A stretch of DNA of 34,165 nt, from contig CALKIZ010000044.1 in assembly GCA_937995735.1 (NCBI GenBank), forward strand, positions 1-34,165, written 5' to 3'. This document shows, one piece after another, positions 1 to 8,448 of this stretch (position 1 is its first letter; the number at the start of each line of letters is the position of its first letter). Both the position numbers and the translations under genes were made by a program. Source of the stretch: an uncultured Neomegalonema sp. Lineage in GTDB: Bacteria; Pseudomonadota; Alphaproteobacteria; Rhodobacterales; Rhodobacteraceae. The notes beneath the pieces were generated by a model. That model ran no database searches and was not told where the DNA came from. It saw nothing but the letters and a program-made list of their open reading frames with translations.

Positions 1-219
1 GGCACGGCAGATCGCGTCGTGTTCAGAGATTTAAATCTCTCGGATGTGACTTTCTCGACCTTTGATTACGGCACACCGGCGCTTGGCGAAGCCTTGCGGA
101 TTTTGTGGAATGACGGAACGGATAGCGGCGAACTCCGCCTGTCTTTGGGCGGCGAACATATTGAGCGTTTTGAATTCGCCGATGGCTCGATTCTCGGACC
201 GGACGATTTTATATTCTGA
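1..219 (+). CDS. RTX-like calcium-binding protein, C-terminal end (partial)
   Basis: The frame is open from the first base of the window to TGA at 217-219, so this is the 3' end of a longer gene whose start lies upstream. The 72 visible residues show a module common in haemolysin-type calcium-binding (RTX) proteins: a short lead-in (RVVFRDLNLSDVTFS), a central strand region (LRILWNDGT) and a closing FEFADGSILGPDDFIF that resembles the family's FADGTxL ending. The acidic-then-hydrophobic C-terminus (DDFIF) fits a type I secretion signal. From family knowledge the product would be exported directly to the medium or cell surface; no secretion genes are visible here. The nonapeptide calcium repeats themselves would lie outside the window, so the family call rests on this tail only. 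Confidence 0.6.
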   Translation, partial: GTADRVVFRDLNLSDVTFSTFDYGTPALGEALRILWNDGTDSGELRLSLGGEHIERFEFADGSILGPDDFIF

Positions 220-235
220 TGGTGATACTCAACCA

Positions 236-754
236 TTATTCGTAGGCGGCGGCGCTGATGATGGCCTCGCCCGTGTCAAAGACTTGAACGACGTAAGCGG
301 TTGCCCCCAGTTTGAACGAAACTGGGGTATTACCCGCTAGTGCTTCCAGAACTCTTGATGTTGCGGCCTTGTTTTGCGTGTTGTCTTCAATATCCAACGG
401 AGCGACAGCGGCCATAAAGGATGTAACCGCGAGCGCACGTTTGTCCGGGGCGGGGCGATCAAGCGTCAGGATCAGCAATTCGGGCGCGTCCTCCAAAGAC
501 GGCCCGCTCGCCACCAAGGTTCCCGCACCATTGACGACGAAGGCACAGAGAAAGTCGCCCGCGCTCTCGTCCTCGCGACAGCTTACCCGCGCATAGTTGA
601 ACTTCGTGATGTTCTCTCCGGATCGAATGTGCTGTTCATTCAGAAAAAGGTCCACATCGGCGACTGTGGTCTCAGTCCAAATATCCGCACTCGCACTCGC
701 GGGGATAACCGACGCAAGGGCCGTAAAAAGAAATAACCTCACCTTAGGCGTCAT
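236..754 (-). CDS. small exported protein of unknown function
   Basis: I do not recognise this family. The ORF can be extended to 796, but I choose ATG at 754 because it starts a clean signal peptide (MTPKVRLFLFTALASVIPASASADIW, probable cleavage after an ASA-type site near residue 22) and has AGGGAAG about 8 bases upstream. The mature part is about 150 residues with two cysteines (SCRE and FLCAFV) that could form a disulphide in the periplasm. It converges on the RTX-like gene with only 16 bases between the two stop codons and no visible terminator. No domain or catalytic motif can be read, so function is left open. Confidence 0.65.
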   Translation of the reverse strand: MTPKVRLFLFTALASVIPASASADIWTETTVADVDLFLNEQHIRSGENITKFNYARVSCREDESAGDFLCAFVVNGAGTLVASGPSLEDAPELLILTLDRPAPDKRALAVTSFMAAVAPLDIEDNTQNKAATSRVLEALAGNTPVSFKLGATAYVVQVFDTGEAIISAAAYE

Positions 755-1041
755 TGTCGCACTTCCCTTACGGATAGTTATTATGGACTGAAGCAATCAC
801 CGCCAAGCCACGCACCGCATAACCGGAAAATCCCTCCGGCCCAACGTGTTCTAACACCTAGCATGTCTGAACAGCGTATATTATGAAATTTATCTAATTT
901 TTTTCATTTATTTACCCCCTGTGACGATTCTCTCTCGCACTCAGTCGCATTCTTGCGCTATGTCGCGTCTCAACCGCGCTACCGCGCCTGTAGAAAGTGG
1001 CGTAAGGCTGCGTGATCCACGGTTCTTGAAAGGCTCTCGAG

Positions 1042-1803
1042 ATGAAGGTACTTGTCCCCGTCAAACGGGTGATCGATTATAACGTGAAAGTCCGCGTAAA
1101 AGCTGACCAAACCGGTGTTGATCTGGCCAATGTAAAGATGTCGATGAACCCGTTCGATGAGATTTCCGTCGAACAGGCCATTCGCTTGAAAGAAGCGGGT
1201 CAGGCAGACGAAATCGTCGTCGTCTCCATTGGCGTTGCGAAGAATCAAGAAACGCTGCGGACGGCGCTCGCGATGGGTGCTGATCGTGCGATCCTGATTG
1301 AAGCCACGGATAACGTAGAAAACGACATCGAGCCACTCACTGTCGCGAAAATCCTCAAAGGGGTTGTCGAAGAAGAGCAACCCGGCCTTGTTCTGCTCGG
1401 CAAACAAGCCATTGACAACGACGCCAATGCGACGGGTCAGATGCTCTCTGCATTGCTTGGATGGTCCCAAGCAACATTTGCTTCCGGCCTCGAAATCGAA
1501 GGCGATAAAGCAACCGTCACCCGTGAAGTTGATGGTGGCTTGCAAGTCATCAAAGTGAATATGCCTGCTATCGTGACGGTGGACCTGCGCTTGAACGAGC
1601 CGCGCTATGCATCTTTGCCGAACATCATGAAGGCGAAGAAAAAGCCGATGGATACCAAGACGCCTGCAGATTACGGCGTCGACATCGCCCCGCGCCTTAC
1701 CACTGTAAAAGTGACCGAGCCGCCAGCGCGTAAAGCCGGTGTGATTGTTGGCTCCGTAGGCGAACTGGTTGAGAAACTCAAAACTGAAGCGGGAGTAATC
1801 TAA
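1042..1803 (+). CDS. etfB: electron transfer flavoprotein subunit beta
   Basis: EtfB (253 aa) is the AMP-binding subunit of the EtfAB heterodimer. In alphaproteobacteria EtfAB accepts electrons from acyl-CoA and related dehydrogenases and passes them to ETF-ubiquinone oxidoreductase. The N-terminus ([20 protein letters not shown]) and the ETF-beta signature near residues 180-205 ([20 protein letters not shown]), which contains the dehydrogenase-recognition loop, are both clear, and length is normal. The start ATG follows an AAAGGCTCTCGAG stretch. The stop TAA at 1801-1803 shares a base with the etfA ATG, so the two subunits are translationally coupled. Confidence 0.97.
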   Translation: MKVLVPVKRVIDYNVKVRVKADQTGVDLANVKMSMNPFDEISVEQAIRLKEAGQADEIVVVSIGVAKNQETLRTALAMGADRAILIEATDNVENDIEPLTVAKILKGVVEEEQPGLVLLGKQAIDNDANATGQMLSALLGWSQATFASGLEIEGDKATVTREVDGGLQVIKVNMPAIVTVDLRLNEPRYASLPNIMKAKKKPMDTKTPADYGVDIAPRLTTVKVTEPPARKAGVIVGSVGELVEKLKTEAGVI

Positions 1804-2729
1804 TGGCTGTTCTTCTTCTCGCAGACCACGACAATGACAACCTCAACGATCAGACGGCAAAGTCTGTCACCGCTGCACAGGCAATGGGAGGTGACATTCA
1901 CATCCTTTGCGCTGGTAACGGGTGTAAAGGCGTTGCTGAACAGGCGGCAAAGCTCGACGGCGTGGCCAAAGTGCTCTGCGCATCTGATGCTGCGTATGGC
2001 AATGACCTTGCCGAGCCGCTTGCGGACCTGATTGTCAAACTTTCCGGCGATTATGAGCATCTTGTTGCTGGTGCAACGACCACGGGCAAGAATGTGATGC
2101 CCCGTGTTGCGGCACTGCTGGATACCAACATGATCTCCGACATTTCCGCTGTGGAATCCGCTGACACTTTCGAGCGCCCGATCTATGCGGGTAATGCGAT
2201 GGCGGTTGTCAAATCGGCTGACCCTAAGAAAGTCATCACCGTGCGCGGTGCATCTTTTGATGCGGCGGGCGAGGGCGGCTCTGCTGCGGTTGAGGAAATT
2301 GAAGCGGCGGGCAATCCCGGCCTTTCCGAATGGGTCGAAGATAAAGTCGTTTCCAGTGACCGTCCTGAACTGACCTCGGCGAAGATCGTCATTTCCGGTG
2401 GTCGCGGCATGGGCTCGAAAGAGAACTTCGCGATTATCGACAAAGTGGCCGATAAGCTCGGTGCGGCTGTGGGTGCATCCCGCGCGGCGGTCGATTCCGG
2501 TTATGCCCCGAACGATTATCAAGTCGGCCAGACCGGTAAAGTCGTGGCCCCCGATCTCTACATTGCTGTGGGCATCTCGGGTGCGATCCAGCACCTTGCC
2601 GGTATGAAAGACTCGAAAGTCATCGTCGCCATCAATAAAGATGAAGAAGCGCCGATCTTTCAGGTTGCTGATTATGGCCTCGTCGCGGATCTGTTTGACG
2701 CGGTTCCAGAGTTGGAAACAGAACTCTGA
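1803..2729 (+). CDS. etfA: electron transfer flavoprotein subunit alpha
   Basis: EtfA (308 aa) binds FAD and pairs with EtfB. The N-terminal domain ([16 protein letters not shown]) is followed by the conserved C-terminal FAD domain from about residue 190: [11 protein letters not shown], then [20 protein letters not shown], then the ETF-alpha signature around [15 protein letters not shown] and [19 protein letters not shown]. All the expected blocks are present and the length is typical. It starts inside the etfB stop codon (TAATG), and a hairpin terminator follows about 40 bases after its stop, making etfBA a closed two-gene operon. No acyl-CoA dehydrogenase or ETF-QO gene is next to it. Confidence 0.97.
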   Translation: MAVLLLADHDNDNLNDQTAKSVTAAQAMGGDIHILCAGNGCKGVAEQAAKLDGVAKVLCASDAAYGNDLAEPLADLIVKLSGDYEHLVAGATTTGKNVMPRVAALLDTNMISDISAVESADTFERPIYAGNAMAVVKSADPKKVITVRGASFDAAGEGGSAAVEEIEAAGNPGLSEWVEDKVVSSDRPELTSAKIVISGGRGMGSKENFAIIDKVADKLGAAVGASRAAVDSGYAPNDYQVGQTGKVVAPDLYIAVGISGAIQHLAGMKDSKVIVAINKDEEAPIFQVADYGLVADLFDAVPELETEL

Positions 2730-2770
2730 TTTCTTGGTGATAGCCGCGCGGCTCGCCGCTGAAACAATTA

Positions 2771-2802
2771 AAAAGCCTCGGATCATTCCGGGGCTTTTCT
2801 TT
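2771..2802 (+). terminator. rho-independent terminator after etfBA
   Basis: An 11-bp stem (AAAAGCCTCGG at 2771-2781 with CCGGGGCTTTT at 2788-2798, one G-T wobble) and a 6-base loop are followed by CTTT. The A-rich left arm and T-rich right arm allow it to work in both directions, which suits the convergent genes etfA and the acetyltransferase ending at 2831. Confidence 0.8.
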
Positions 2803-2830
2803 ATGGGGGAGGGCCGGGGCGTTAAGACGC

Positions 2831-3949
2831 TTACGCCGCCTCTCCCCGTCGTCCGCGCTTTGGCAGAGCGAAAGCGCGCTTAATTCCGCCTAATGTTCGT
2901 CCGGCACGCACGGCAACGGATCCTAATCCACCGTTCAGGATTAACGTGCTGACATGGCGATCAACATCTGTTGCCCATGCCCGTTCCATAACCGCATTCT
3001 CGTCAAGCTCGCTCACGTCAAAACGCTTGATGTGGTCTTTGTCGAACGCGCCCCAAAGCATTTCTACAAAAGTGCCGATACCGGCGCTCGGGTATTTCTG
3101 ATCGCCGCCGGTATCGAGAATATGCAGCGTGCCATTATACTCGATGCCGATTGTGAAGCCGACGGCTGGCTTGGCAAAGAGGGTTTCATCGAACGCGACG
3201 ATGCTCCGTAACGTGCCCGCTTCAGCGGCATCACGGATTACGCGCTCGGTAAAGGCAATCCGGCGAAAGTCATCAACACTTCCTTCATCTGCGCCGCTGC
3301 GTTTTTTAACCCGGTTCATAATAGCCAACAACGGGGCGGCTTCTGTCACGGGATAAAGCTCCAGCCCTTCAATCCCTGCATGAATGCCCGCGACTTCTTC
3401 ATGGAACGCGGTATCGCGGCTGTTCAGGAATTGCGGCCACGACGTCGAGGTGTCGATGATTGGAAAGGCTTGATGCTCATATTCTTCGACCGTCCGTCCG
3501 ACATCCCATTCGGTGTGCAATAATTGCACAACAGGGGAGCGTTCCGGCACATTATGCAAATGCCAAAGCTGCGCGCCCCAGCTTTTGGTGTAAGAACCCA
3601 ACAGGCGCATACATTCGATTTGATCGCGGATGAGCGGTATATCCGTTCGCGCGGCGGGAATAGGCCCGACAGCAGGGATCGACATGCCGCCATAGCGGTA
3701 TTTAACCGAGATAAAAGGTGCCATCGCACAAGGCCCCTCTTTGTCATCAATCATCATAACCTGACCACTGATGTCATCTTCGTAGATGTCCCAAAGCGCC
3801 TGCAGCCATTCATGGGTCATATACATCGAGGCTTCGGGATACTGGGATAGTGCAGCATTCCACCGTCTGCGGAATTTTGCGAATTTGTGTCTATCCGTAA
3901 CGATACGCACTGTATGTGCATCCTCGCGATACGTCTCAATTCCGTCCAT
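2831..3949 (-). CDS. CelD/BcsL-like GNAT acetyltransferase
   Basis: This 372-aa protein resembles the CelD/BcsL-type acetyltransferases (Acetyltransf_6 fold, FemAB-like double GNAT). These are associated with exopolysaccharide or cell-envelope modification. Family-like landmarks are the N-terminal WNAALSQYPEASMYMTHEWLQALWDIY (about residues 30-56), a PAVGPIPAARTDIPL stretch near residue 90, and a C-terminal GNAT half with VGFTIGIEYNGTLHILDTGGDQKYPSAGIGTFVEMLWG (about 270-310) where acyl-CoA would bind. There is no signal peptide, so it acts in the cytoplasm. ATG at 3949 has GGAGG 8 bases upstream. It stands alone, transcribed away from the AT-rich spacer. The substrate cannot be inferred. Confidence 0.75.
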   Translation of the reverse strand: MDGIETYREDAHTVRIVTDRHKFAKFRRRWNAALSQYPEASMYMTHEWLQALWDIYEDDISGQVMMIDDKEGPCAMAPFISVKYRYGGMSIPAVGPIPAARTDIPLIRDQIECMRLLGSYTKSWGAQLWHLHNVPERSPVVQLLHTEWDVGRTVEEYEHQAFPIIDTSTSWPQFLNSRDTAFHEEVAGIHAGIEGLELYPVTEAAPLLAIMNRVKKRSGADEGSVDDFRRIAFTERVIRDAAEAGTLRSIVAFDETLFAKPAVGFTIGIEYNGTLHILDTGGDQKYPSAGIGTFVEMLWGAFDKDHIKRFDVSELDENAVMERAWATDVDRHVSTLILNGGLGSVAVRAGRTLGGIKRAFALPKRGRRGEAA

Positions 3950-4447
3950 GCCTGCCTCCGAGAGCCTCGTTTTCTTAAAGGCAATGCAAAGGCCGTGCAG
4001 TTCAGAATTTTGGCTATATTTCGAAGCTGTACTTGGTAGTGAAAATTTACATAGAGTTTTAATTAAATTATTATTTTTATCTGACTTTTATTAAAATGTT
4101 AAATAAAATAATCGTTTTTTATTACGTATTTAATTTTTAAATTATTTTAATGATAACATTTTGAATAATGTATTGCGAATGTTTAAGAATTAAAAATGTA
4201 AAAATCTTTTCTAAGACATTGTATTCAAGTGGAATTTTTTGTGTGTAGAATATTTCTTCTTTTGTATTATTTGTGCTCCCAATTTAACGGTTTCCTTTTT
4301 TGATTGTTTGGCTGTGTCAGATTACACGTCATAAGAATACTTAGGCGCGAATAATCTATGGGCGCGCGGATTCGTGCGCTGTCATTAATTTCTCGATCAT
4401 TCATCTGGGTCATAATTAGGTTTGACTTCGCAACCGATGGTAATCAT
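3950..4447. other. AT-rich divergent intergenic region
   Basis: About 500 bases without a gene lie between two divergent genes. The stretch 4081-4140 has 8 G/C in 60 bases and 4141-4200 has 10 in 60, far below the surroundings. It contains many A- and T-tracts and short self-complementary AT words such as AATTTTTAAATT. It must hold promoters for the acetyltransferase (minus) and the small exported protein (plus). I see no specific operator, RNA gene or repeat in it. Confidence 0.6.
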
Positions 4448-4828
4448 ATGAAGATTATATTCGCAATCATTATAGCACTGTTTTCAATCGGCCCTGTAAC
4501 AGCGAGCACGTCTGAAAAAGCAATGCTTCAAGCGGCGATGCAGCGATATTTGGACTCGCAGCTTGTTGACGGTGCCATTCTTGATTTGGACTTGAAATCC
4601 GGCGAGATACGCAAACTTTACCCGATTGAATCCCACCCTATGATCCTGACGTTGGGTGAAAATTTTGTCCTGTGTGCGACACTCAGCGACGTTGAGGGAA
4701 ATAAGTCGACGATAGATTATTATTTTGCGCCTCGCGGGGACAGTTACATCATGTTTCGCGCCGAGATTGACAATCGCAAGCCGTTACGCAAGCTGATGAA
4801 AGCTGGCACTGTGAAGCGTTTTCGATGA
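4448..4828 (+). CDS. small exported protein upstream of histidine kinase
   Basis: The frame is open from 4358, but ATG at 4448 begins a clear signal peptide (MKIIFAIIIALFSIGPVTAS, cleavage expected after the TAS region), so I use that start; no good ribosome site precedes either choice. The 126-aa product has a mature part of about 105 residues containing ILDLDLKSGEIRKLYPIESHPMI and DYYFAPRGDSYIMFRAEID, which look like beta strands. I do not recognise the family. It ends 19 bases before the histidine kinase, so the two are probably cotranscribed, and a periplasmic product beside a kinase with a periplasmic loop suggests, as inference only, a ligand or modulator of that sensor. Confidence 0.65.
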   Translation: MKIIFAIIIALFSIGPVTASTSEKAMLQAAMQRYLDSQLVDGAILDLDLKSGEIRKLYPIESHPMILTLGENFVLCATLSDVEGNKSTIDYYFAPRGDSYIMFRAEIDNRKPLRKLMKAGTVKRFR

Positions 4829-4847
4829 CACGTCTGATTTAACGGTC

Positions 4848-6677
4848 ATGACCTCCATAGCCTCCAAGTTGAAACCGTCGCGACCAGTGGGTCTGTTTGC
4901 GAAGATGGGTTTTGTCATTGCTCCGGTTTTTGTACTGATTGCGTCGCTTGGTCTATGGGTGTTGTCGGTTATCATTATGACCGAAGCGGACGACATTGTT
5001 TCGACGAGACTTGGAAATGCCGCAGGAAGAGTTTCTTCGGCGTTAGAGCGTCATGCACATTACAGCGCAGACGACGCATCCGATCCTTGGTCACAGCCTT
5101 TGCCCAGAGAGGTCATGAACGGCCTGCTGGCGGATCAAGCCGTGCGCTGTGTTGTGCTGACCCGCGAAGATGATGCGAAGACAAAGCTGGTTGCACCGCG
5201 CGGGTTGGGATGTGTCGGGCAAGTTGTTGATGAGCAGTTTGAGGTTGTGTTCGATACAGGGGTCAGAACGACACTTGAAGTCAATTATAGCCGTGCTGAA
5301 GTTTCCGAACTTTGGGCGAAAATGCTCAGATTATCCGCTATTGTTTTGTTTGGTGGTTTGTTGCTGTCTATTATGGCGGCTTGGGTTGGATTTCAAATTT
5401 TTATCAATACGCCTCTACGCCGTTTAGGGCGCGCGATTGAGAGTAATCAAAAATCGGGCAAGCCGGCTGGAGTTGTTGTGAGGGCGCATGATGAAATTGG
5501 TACAGTCATGCGCGCTTTTAATGACATGCAAATTAGAGATAGTGATAAAACCGCTCTCATCCAACGAGAGCGTGCTAAGCTGTCGCGCATTCTTGACGGT
5601 ATGATGGATGCCTTGCTCGTCGTTAATCGTGATATGAGAGTAACGCTGGCCAATCGCGCGGCCTCCCGGTTGCTCGGGCGGCCAATCGACGGCATTGTTG
5701 GCGCTTCGATATTGAGTCTTTTTCAGTCCACGCGGGGCAATGCTGCAGATGATGGAGGCTTTTCCTACATGGAAGCCGTCTTGCCTGATGGCTCCATCAT
5801 TCCTGTTATGACTTCGGTTGCTTCGATGGAACATGCTCCGGATGCGGCGACGATCTGTGTCGTGCGTGATGTCAGTGACGTGATTGAGTACAAAAATGCC
5901 TTGCACAGAAAGACCCTTGAGGCACTTACGGCCAATAGAGCCAAGTCAGAATTTTTGGCGAATATGAGTCATGAACTTCGGACTCCTCTGAACGCCATTA
6001 TCGGTTTTTCGGATATTATTGCGTCAGGAATGATAGGCGGGCCTGTGTCAGACGTAACGGCGGGGTATGCAAAGGATATCAATGATAGTGGTAAGCACTT
6101 GCTAGAGCTTATCAACGACATTCTTGATGTGTCTAAAGTCGAGGCAGGTGAAGTAAAGCTCTACCCTGAGGACGTCGATTTACAATCCGTCTGTGCTGCC
6201 GTCATGCGGATTTTGCAAACAAGTGCAGGTGATAACGGTGTCGCGCTTAACCTTATCAAACCAAAAATGCCGATTTCGGTGGAGGCTGATCCTCTGCGTT
6301 TGAAGCAGGTAATCATTAACCTTGTGAGTAACGCAATCAAGTTCACGCCTGAGGGAGGCGCTGTCTCAATAGGAATGCAGCAAACGAAACAAGGTGTTGA
6401 GATTGCAGTGCGCGATACGGGCATTGGAATGACATCTGCGGAAATCAAAGAGGCGATTAAACCTTTCAGACAAGTCGATAATACCCATACGCGCCATTAT
6501 GAGGGGACCGGACTTGGTTTGTCTTTGACCAAAAGTCTCGTAGAATTGCAGGGCGGAGTTTTAAGCATACTGTCGACGAAAGGCGTTGGTACAGAAGTGA
6601 TTGTTATTTTGCCAAATGAGTATGACGAAAAAAATGATTTTGTGGATGAAGCTCCGCGCTTGAAAGAAATTGCTTAG
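4848..6677 (+). CDS. membrane-bound PAS sensor histidine kinase
   Basis: A 609-aa sensor kinase. Two membrane helices (about residues 16-44 and 161-186) flank a periplasmic loop of some 115 residues. Next come a HAMP-type linker (about 186-238, NTPLRRLGRAIE) and a PAS domain (about 248-345, DALLVVNRDMRVTLANRAASRLLG). The HisKA helix follows with phospho-acceptor His375 in SHELRTPLNAIIGF. The HATPase_c domain has N box NLVSNAIKFTPEGG, G1 VRDTGIGM and G2 GTGLGLSL. All catalytic motifs are intact. There is no receiver domain, and no response-regulator gene is in the window, so it is an orphan kinase here. It follows the small exported protein gene by 19 bases; its stimulus is unknown. Confidence 0.93.
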   Translation: MTSIASKLKPSRPVGLFAKMGFVIAPVFVLIASLGLWVLSVIIMTEADDIVSTRLGNAAGRVSSALERHAHYSADDASDPWSQPLPREVMNGLLADQAVRCVVLTREDDAKTKLVAPRGLGCVGQVVDEQFEVVFDTGVRTTLEVNYSRAEVSELWAKMLRLSAIVLFGGLLLSIMAAWVGFQIFINTPLRRLGRAIESNQKSGKPAGVVVRAHDEIGTVMRAFNDMQIRDSDKTALIQRERAKLSRILDGMMDALLVVNRDMRVTLANRAASRLLGRPIDGIVGASILSLFQSTRGNAADDGGFSYMEAVLPDGSIIPVMTSVASMEHAPDAATICVVRDVSDVIEYKNALHRKTLEALTANRAKSEFLANMSHELRTPLNAIIGFSDIIASGMIGGPVSDVTAGYAKDINDSGKHLLELINDILDVSKVEAGEVKLYPEDVDLQSVCAAVMRILQTSAGDNGVALNLIKPKMPISVEADPLRLKQVIINLVSNAIKFTPEGGAVSIGMQQTKQGVEIAVRDTGIGMTSAEIKEAIKPFRQVDNTHTRHYEGTGLGLSLTKSLVELQGGVLSILSTKGVGTEVIVILPNEYDEKNDFVDEAPRLKEIA

Positions 6678-6758
6678 AGTGTTTGCGCCCCCCCACCGGG
6701 ATATTCCGGTTCTTATCCGTCATTGCTAGATCGCTCCGTCTTCGCTAGAGCTTTGCGT

Positions 6759-7147
<389 letters not shown>

Positions 7148-7159
7148 GTTGTTTATGGG

Positions 7160-7168
7160 CAGATATGG
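7160..7168 (+). repeat. putative target-site duplication, left copy
   Basis: The 9-mer CAGATATGG occurs here and again in direct orientation at 8440-8448, immediately outside the two terminal inverted repeats of the IS481-family element. The length is within the range known for the family. Confidence 0.55.
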
Positions 7169-7230
7169 TGTAGTAGTTCCGATGTGATCTGACAGTATGC
7201 CTATTTTGGGTGGCGATTGTCAGATTGAGT

Positions 7231-8307
7231 TCAGTTCAGCAGTTTTTCTTTCCAAATTTCTTTTCCATCAATCATGGTCTGAAGAGGCGTCCGACCACAA
7301 CACATTTTGCCTTGATGGGTGCGTTCGGTGTTGTAGTGGGCGAGCCATTCATCGAGATCGGCTTGCAATTGTTCTATGGTCTCGAACAGTTTTTTGCGGA
7401 ATGCGACCTGATAAAACTCCTGCAGGATAGTCTTGTGGAACCGCTCACAAATACCGTTCGACCTACAATCGATCCACTGGATCGATTGCTTAACGGTCTC
7501 ACTTTGCGGTGATTTAACCTTGGTCTTGGTATGGTCAATATCGTTGATCGCTAGAAACAACTGGTAATCATGCGTATCAACGCGCCCGCAATACTCGGTG
7601 CCTCGATCCGTCATGATGCGCAGCACCGGTAGGTCGTGTTCTTCGTAGAAGGGCAGCACTTGATCATTGAGTAGGTCGGCGGCGGTGATGGGTGTTTTCG
7701 TAGTATAGAGCTTGGCGTGGGCGAGTTTGGAATAAGTGTCCACGTAGGTTTGCTGGTAGATACGCCCGACGCCTTTGAGCGTGCCGACATAGAAGGTATC
7801 TTGCGAACCAAGATACCCCGGATGTGCAGTCTCGATCTCACCACAGGCCTCGTCATCCTGCTTCTTTTTCTCGAGCGCCTGCACCTGAGCTTCGGTTAGA
7901 ATATTGCTGTCAGCAGCGACGATGGCTTCAAGCGCTTTCAGGCGAGCCTTGAAGTTTGCAAGATCGTGGCGCAGCCAGATTGAGCGCACACCGGATGCTG
8001 AGACAAAGATACCCTGTTTACGCAATTCGTTGGAGGTGCGGGCCTGACCATAAGCGGGGAAATCCGTGGCGAATTTAATCACCGCATCTTCGACAGCTTG
8101 ATCAACACGGTTCGCCAGATTGGGTTTGCGCCGCGTGCGCTCGAGCAGCGCTTCGACACCACCTTCGTCCACCGCTGATTTGTAGCGATAGAACGTGTCT
8201 CGCGACATTCCCATCACTTGGCAAGCTTTCGAGACGTTACCCAGTTCTTCGGCTAGATTTAGCAGGCCGGTTTTGTGTTTGATGATCTTTTCGGTAGTGT
8301 TCAACAT
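7231..8307 (-). CDS. IS481-family transposase with in-frame palindromic insertion
   Basis: A 358-aa DDE transposase. The frame opens at 8391, but ATG at 8307 has GAGGA about 8 bases upstream and begins the usual MLNTTEKIIKHKTGLLNLA. An N-terminal helix-turn-helix (KACQVMGMSRDTFYRYK) is followed by the rve-type catalytic core: first Asp probably in SQDTFYVG, second in MTDRGTEYCG, Glu in NGICERFHKT, then HYNTERTHQGKMCCGRTP. In the relatives I know the line reads KVKSPQTNGICERF; here the T is replaced by 15 residues (SETVKQSIQWIDCRS), a net gain of 14 codons between the second Asp and the Glu. There is no stop codon or frameshift. Whether the enzyme still works is unknown. Confidence 0.92.
   Translation of the reverse strand: MLNTTEKIIKHKTGLLNLAEELGNVSKACQVMGMSRDTFYRYKSAVDEGGVEALLERTRRKPNLANRVDQAVEDAVIKFATDFPAYGQARTSNELRKQGIFVSASGVRSIWLRHDLANFKARLKALEAIVAADSNILTEAQVQALEKKKQDDEACGEIETAHPGYLGSQDTFYVGTLKGVGRIYQQTYVDTYSKLAHAKLYTTKTPITAADLLNDQVLPFYEEHDLPVLRIMTDRGTEYCGRVDTHDYQLFLAINDIDHTKTKVKSPQSETVKQSIQWIDCRSNGICERFHKTILQEFYQVAFRKKLFETIEQLQADLDEWLAHYNTERTHQGKMCCGRTPLQTMIDGKEIWKEKLLN
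7460..7498. repeat. short palindromic insertion inside the transposase gene
   Basis: This is the core of the extra 42 bases in the transposase. A 10-bp perfect stem (CAATCGATCC at 7466-7475, GGATCGATTG at 7479-7488, loop ACT) is framed by a second short pair, GACC at 7460-7463 with GGTC at 7495-7498. The whole is a compact hairpin that keeps the reading frame. It resembles in behaviour the palindromic elements known to insert in-frame in genes of Rickettsia, but I cannot assign a family. Confidence 0.7.
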
Positions 8308-8360
8308 CGTGGTTCCTCGTTTTGCGGTTGGGTTTACACCACCATCAAAACGGGCAACCA

Positions 8361-8415
8361 TCATCTCTTTCAAGAGATGAGCCGTCCCCATTCCAGTTCG
8401 CTGGGAAGGGGACGG
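8361..8415 (-). promoter_or_regulatory. tandem hairpins in the transposase leader
   Basis: Two hairpins lie between the right inverted repeat and the transposase start. One is 8361-8369 with 8372-8380 (9 bp perfect, 2-base loop). The other is 8382-8396 with 8401-8415 (13 Watson-Crick pairs, one wobble, one mismatch, TTCG loop). In minus-strand transcripts they precede the ribosome site. By analogy with other insertion sequences they may block expression from outside transcription, or form part of the transposase-binding end. Both roles are inference. Confidence 0.5.
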
Positions 8416-8439
8416 TGTCAGATCATATCGAGACTAATT

Positions 8440-8448
8440 CAGATATGG
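8440..8448 (+). repeat. putative target-site duplication, right copy
   Basis: This is the second copy of CAGATATGG, on the dcw side of the insertion sequence; see the left copy at 7160-7168. Confidence 0.55.

Larger units (their letters stand above)
7169..8439 (-). mobile_element. IS481-family insertion sequence
   Basis: A complete-looking element of about 1.27 kb surrounds the transposase gene. Imperfect inverted repeats lie near its ends: 7174-7194 (TAGTTCCGATGTGATCTGACA) and 8416-8436, matching at 18 of 21 positions when inverted. A 9-base direct repeat, CAGATATGG, at 7160-7168 and 8440-8448 flanks the pair and is the probable target duplication. The exact tips are uncertain by a few bases because the inverted repeats are offset differently from the two direct repeats (5 and 3 bases). 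It sits between rnpB and the dcw leader. Confidence 0.75.

Noticed and set aside
979-1545. Long minus-strand frame opposite etfB, with a similar one opposite etfA at 1800-2786.
   Set aside because: They are antisense shadows of well-recognised genes, with implausible His/Arg-rich translations.
6695-6710. Small hairpin ACCGG-GATATT-CCGGT after the histidine kinase, considered as a terminator.
   Set aside because: The stem is only 5 bp with no T-tract; too weak to call.
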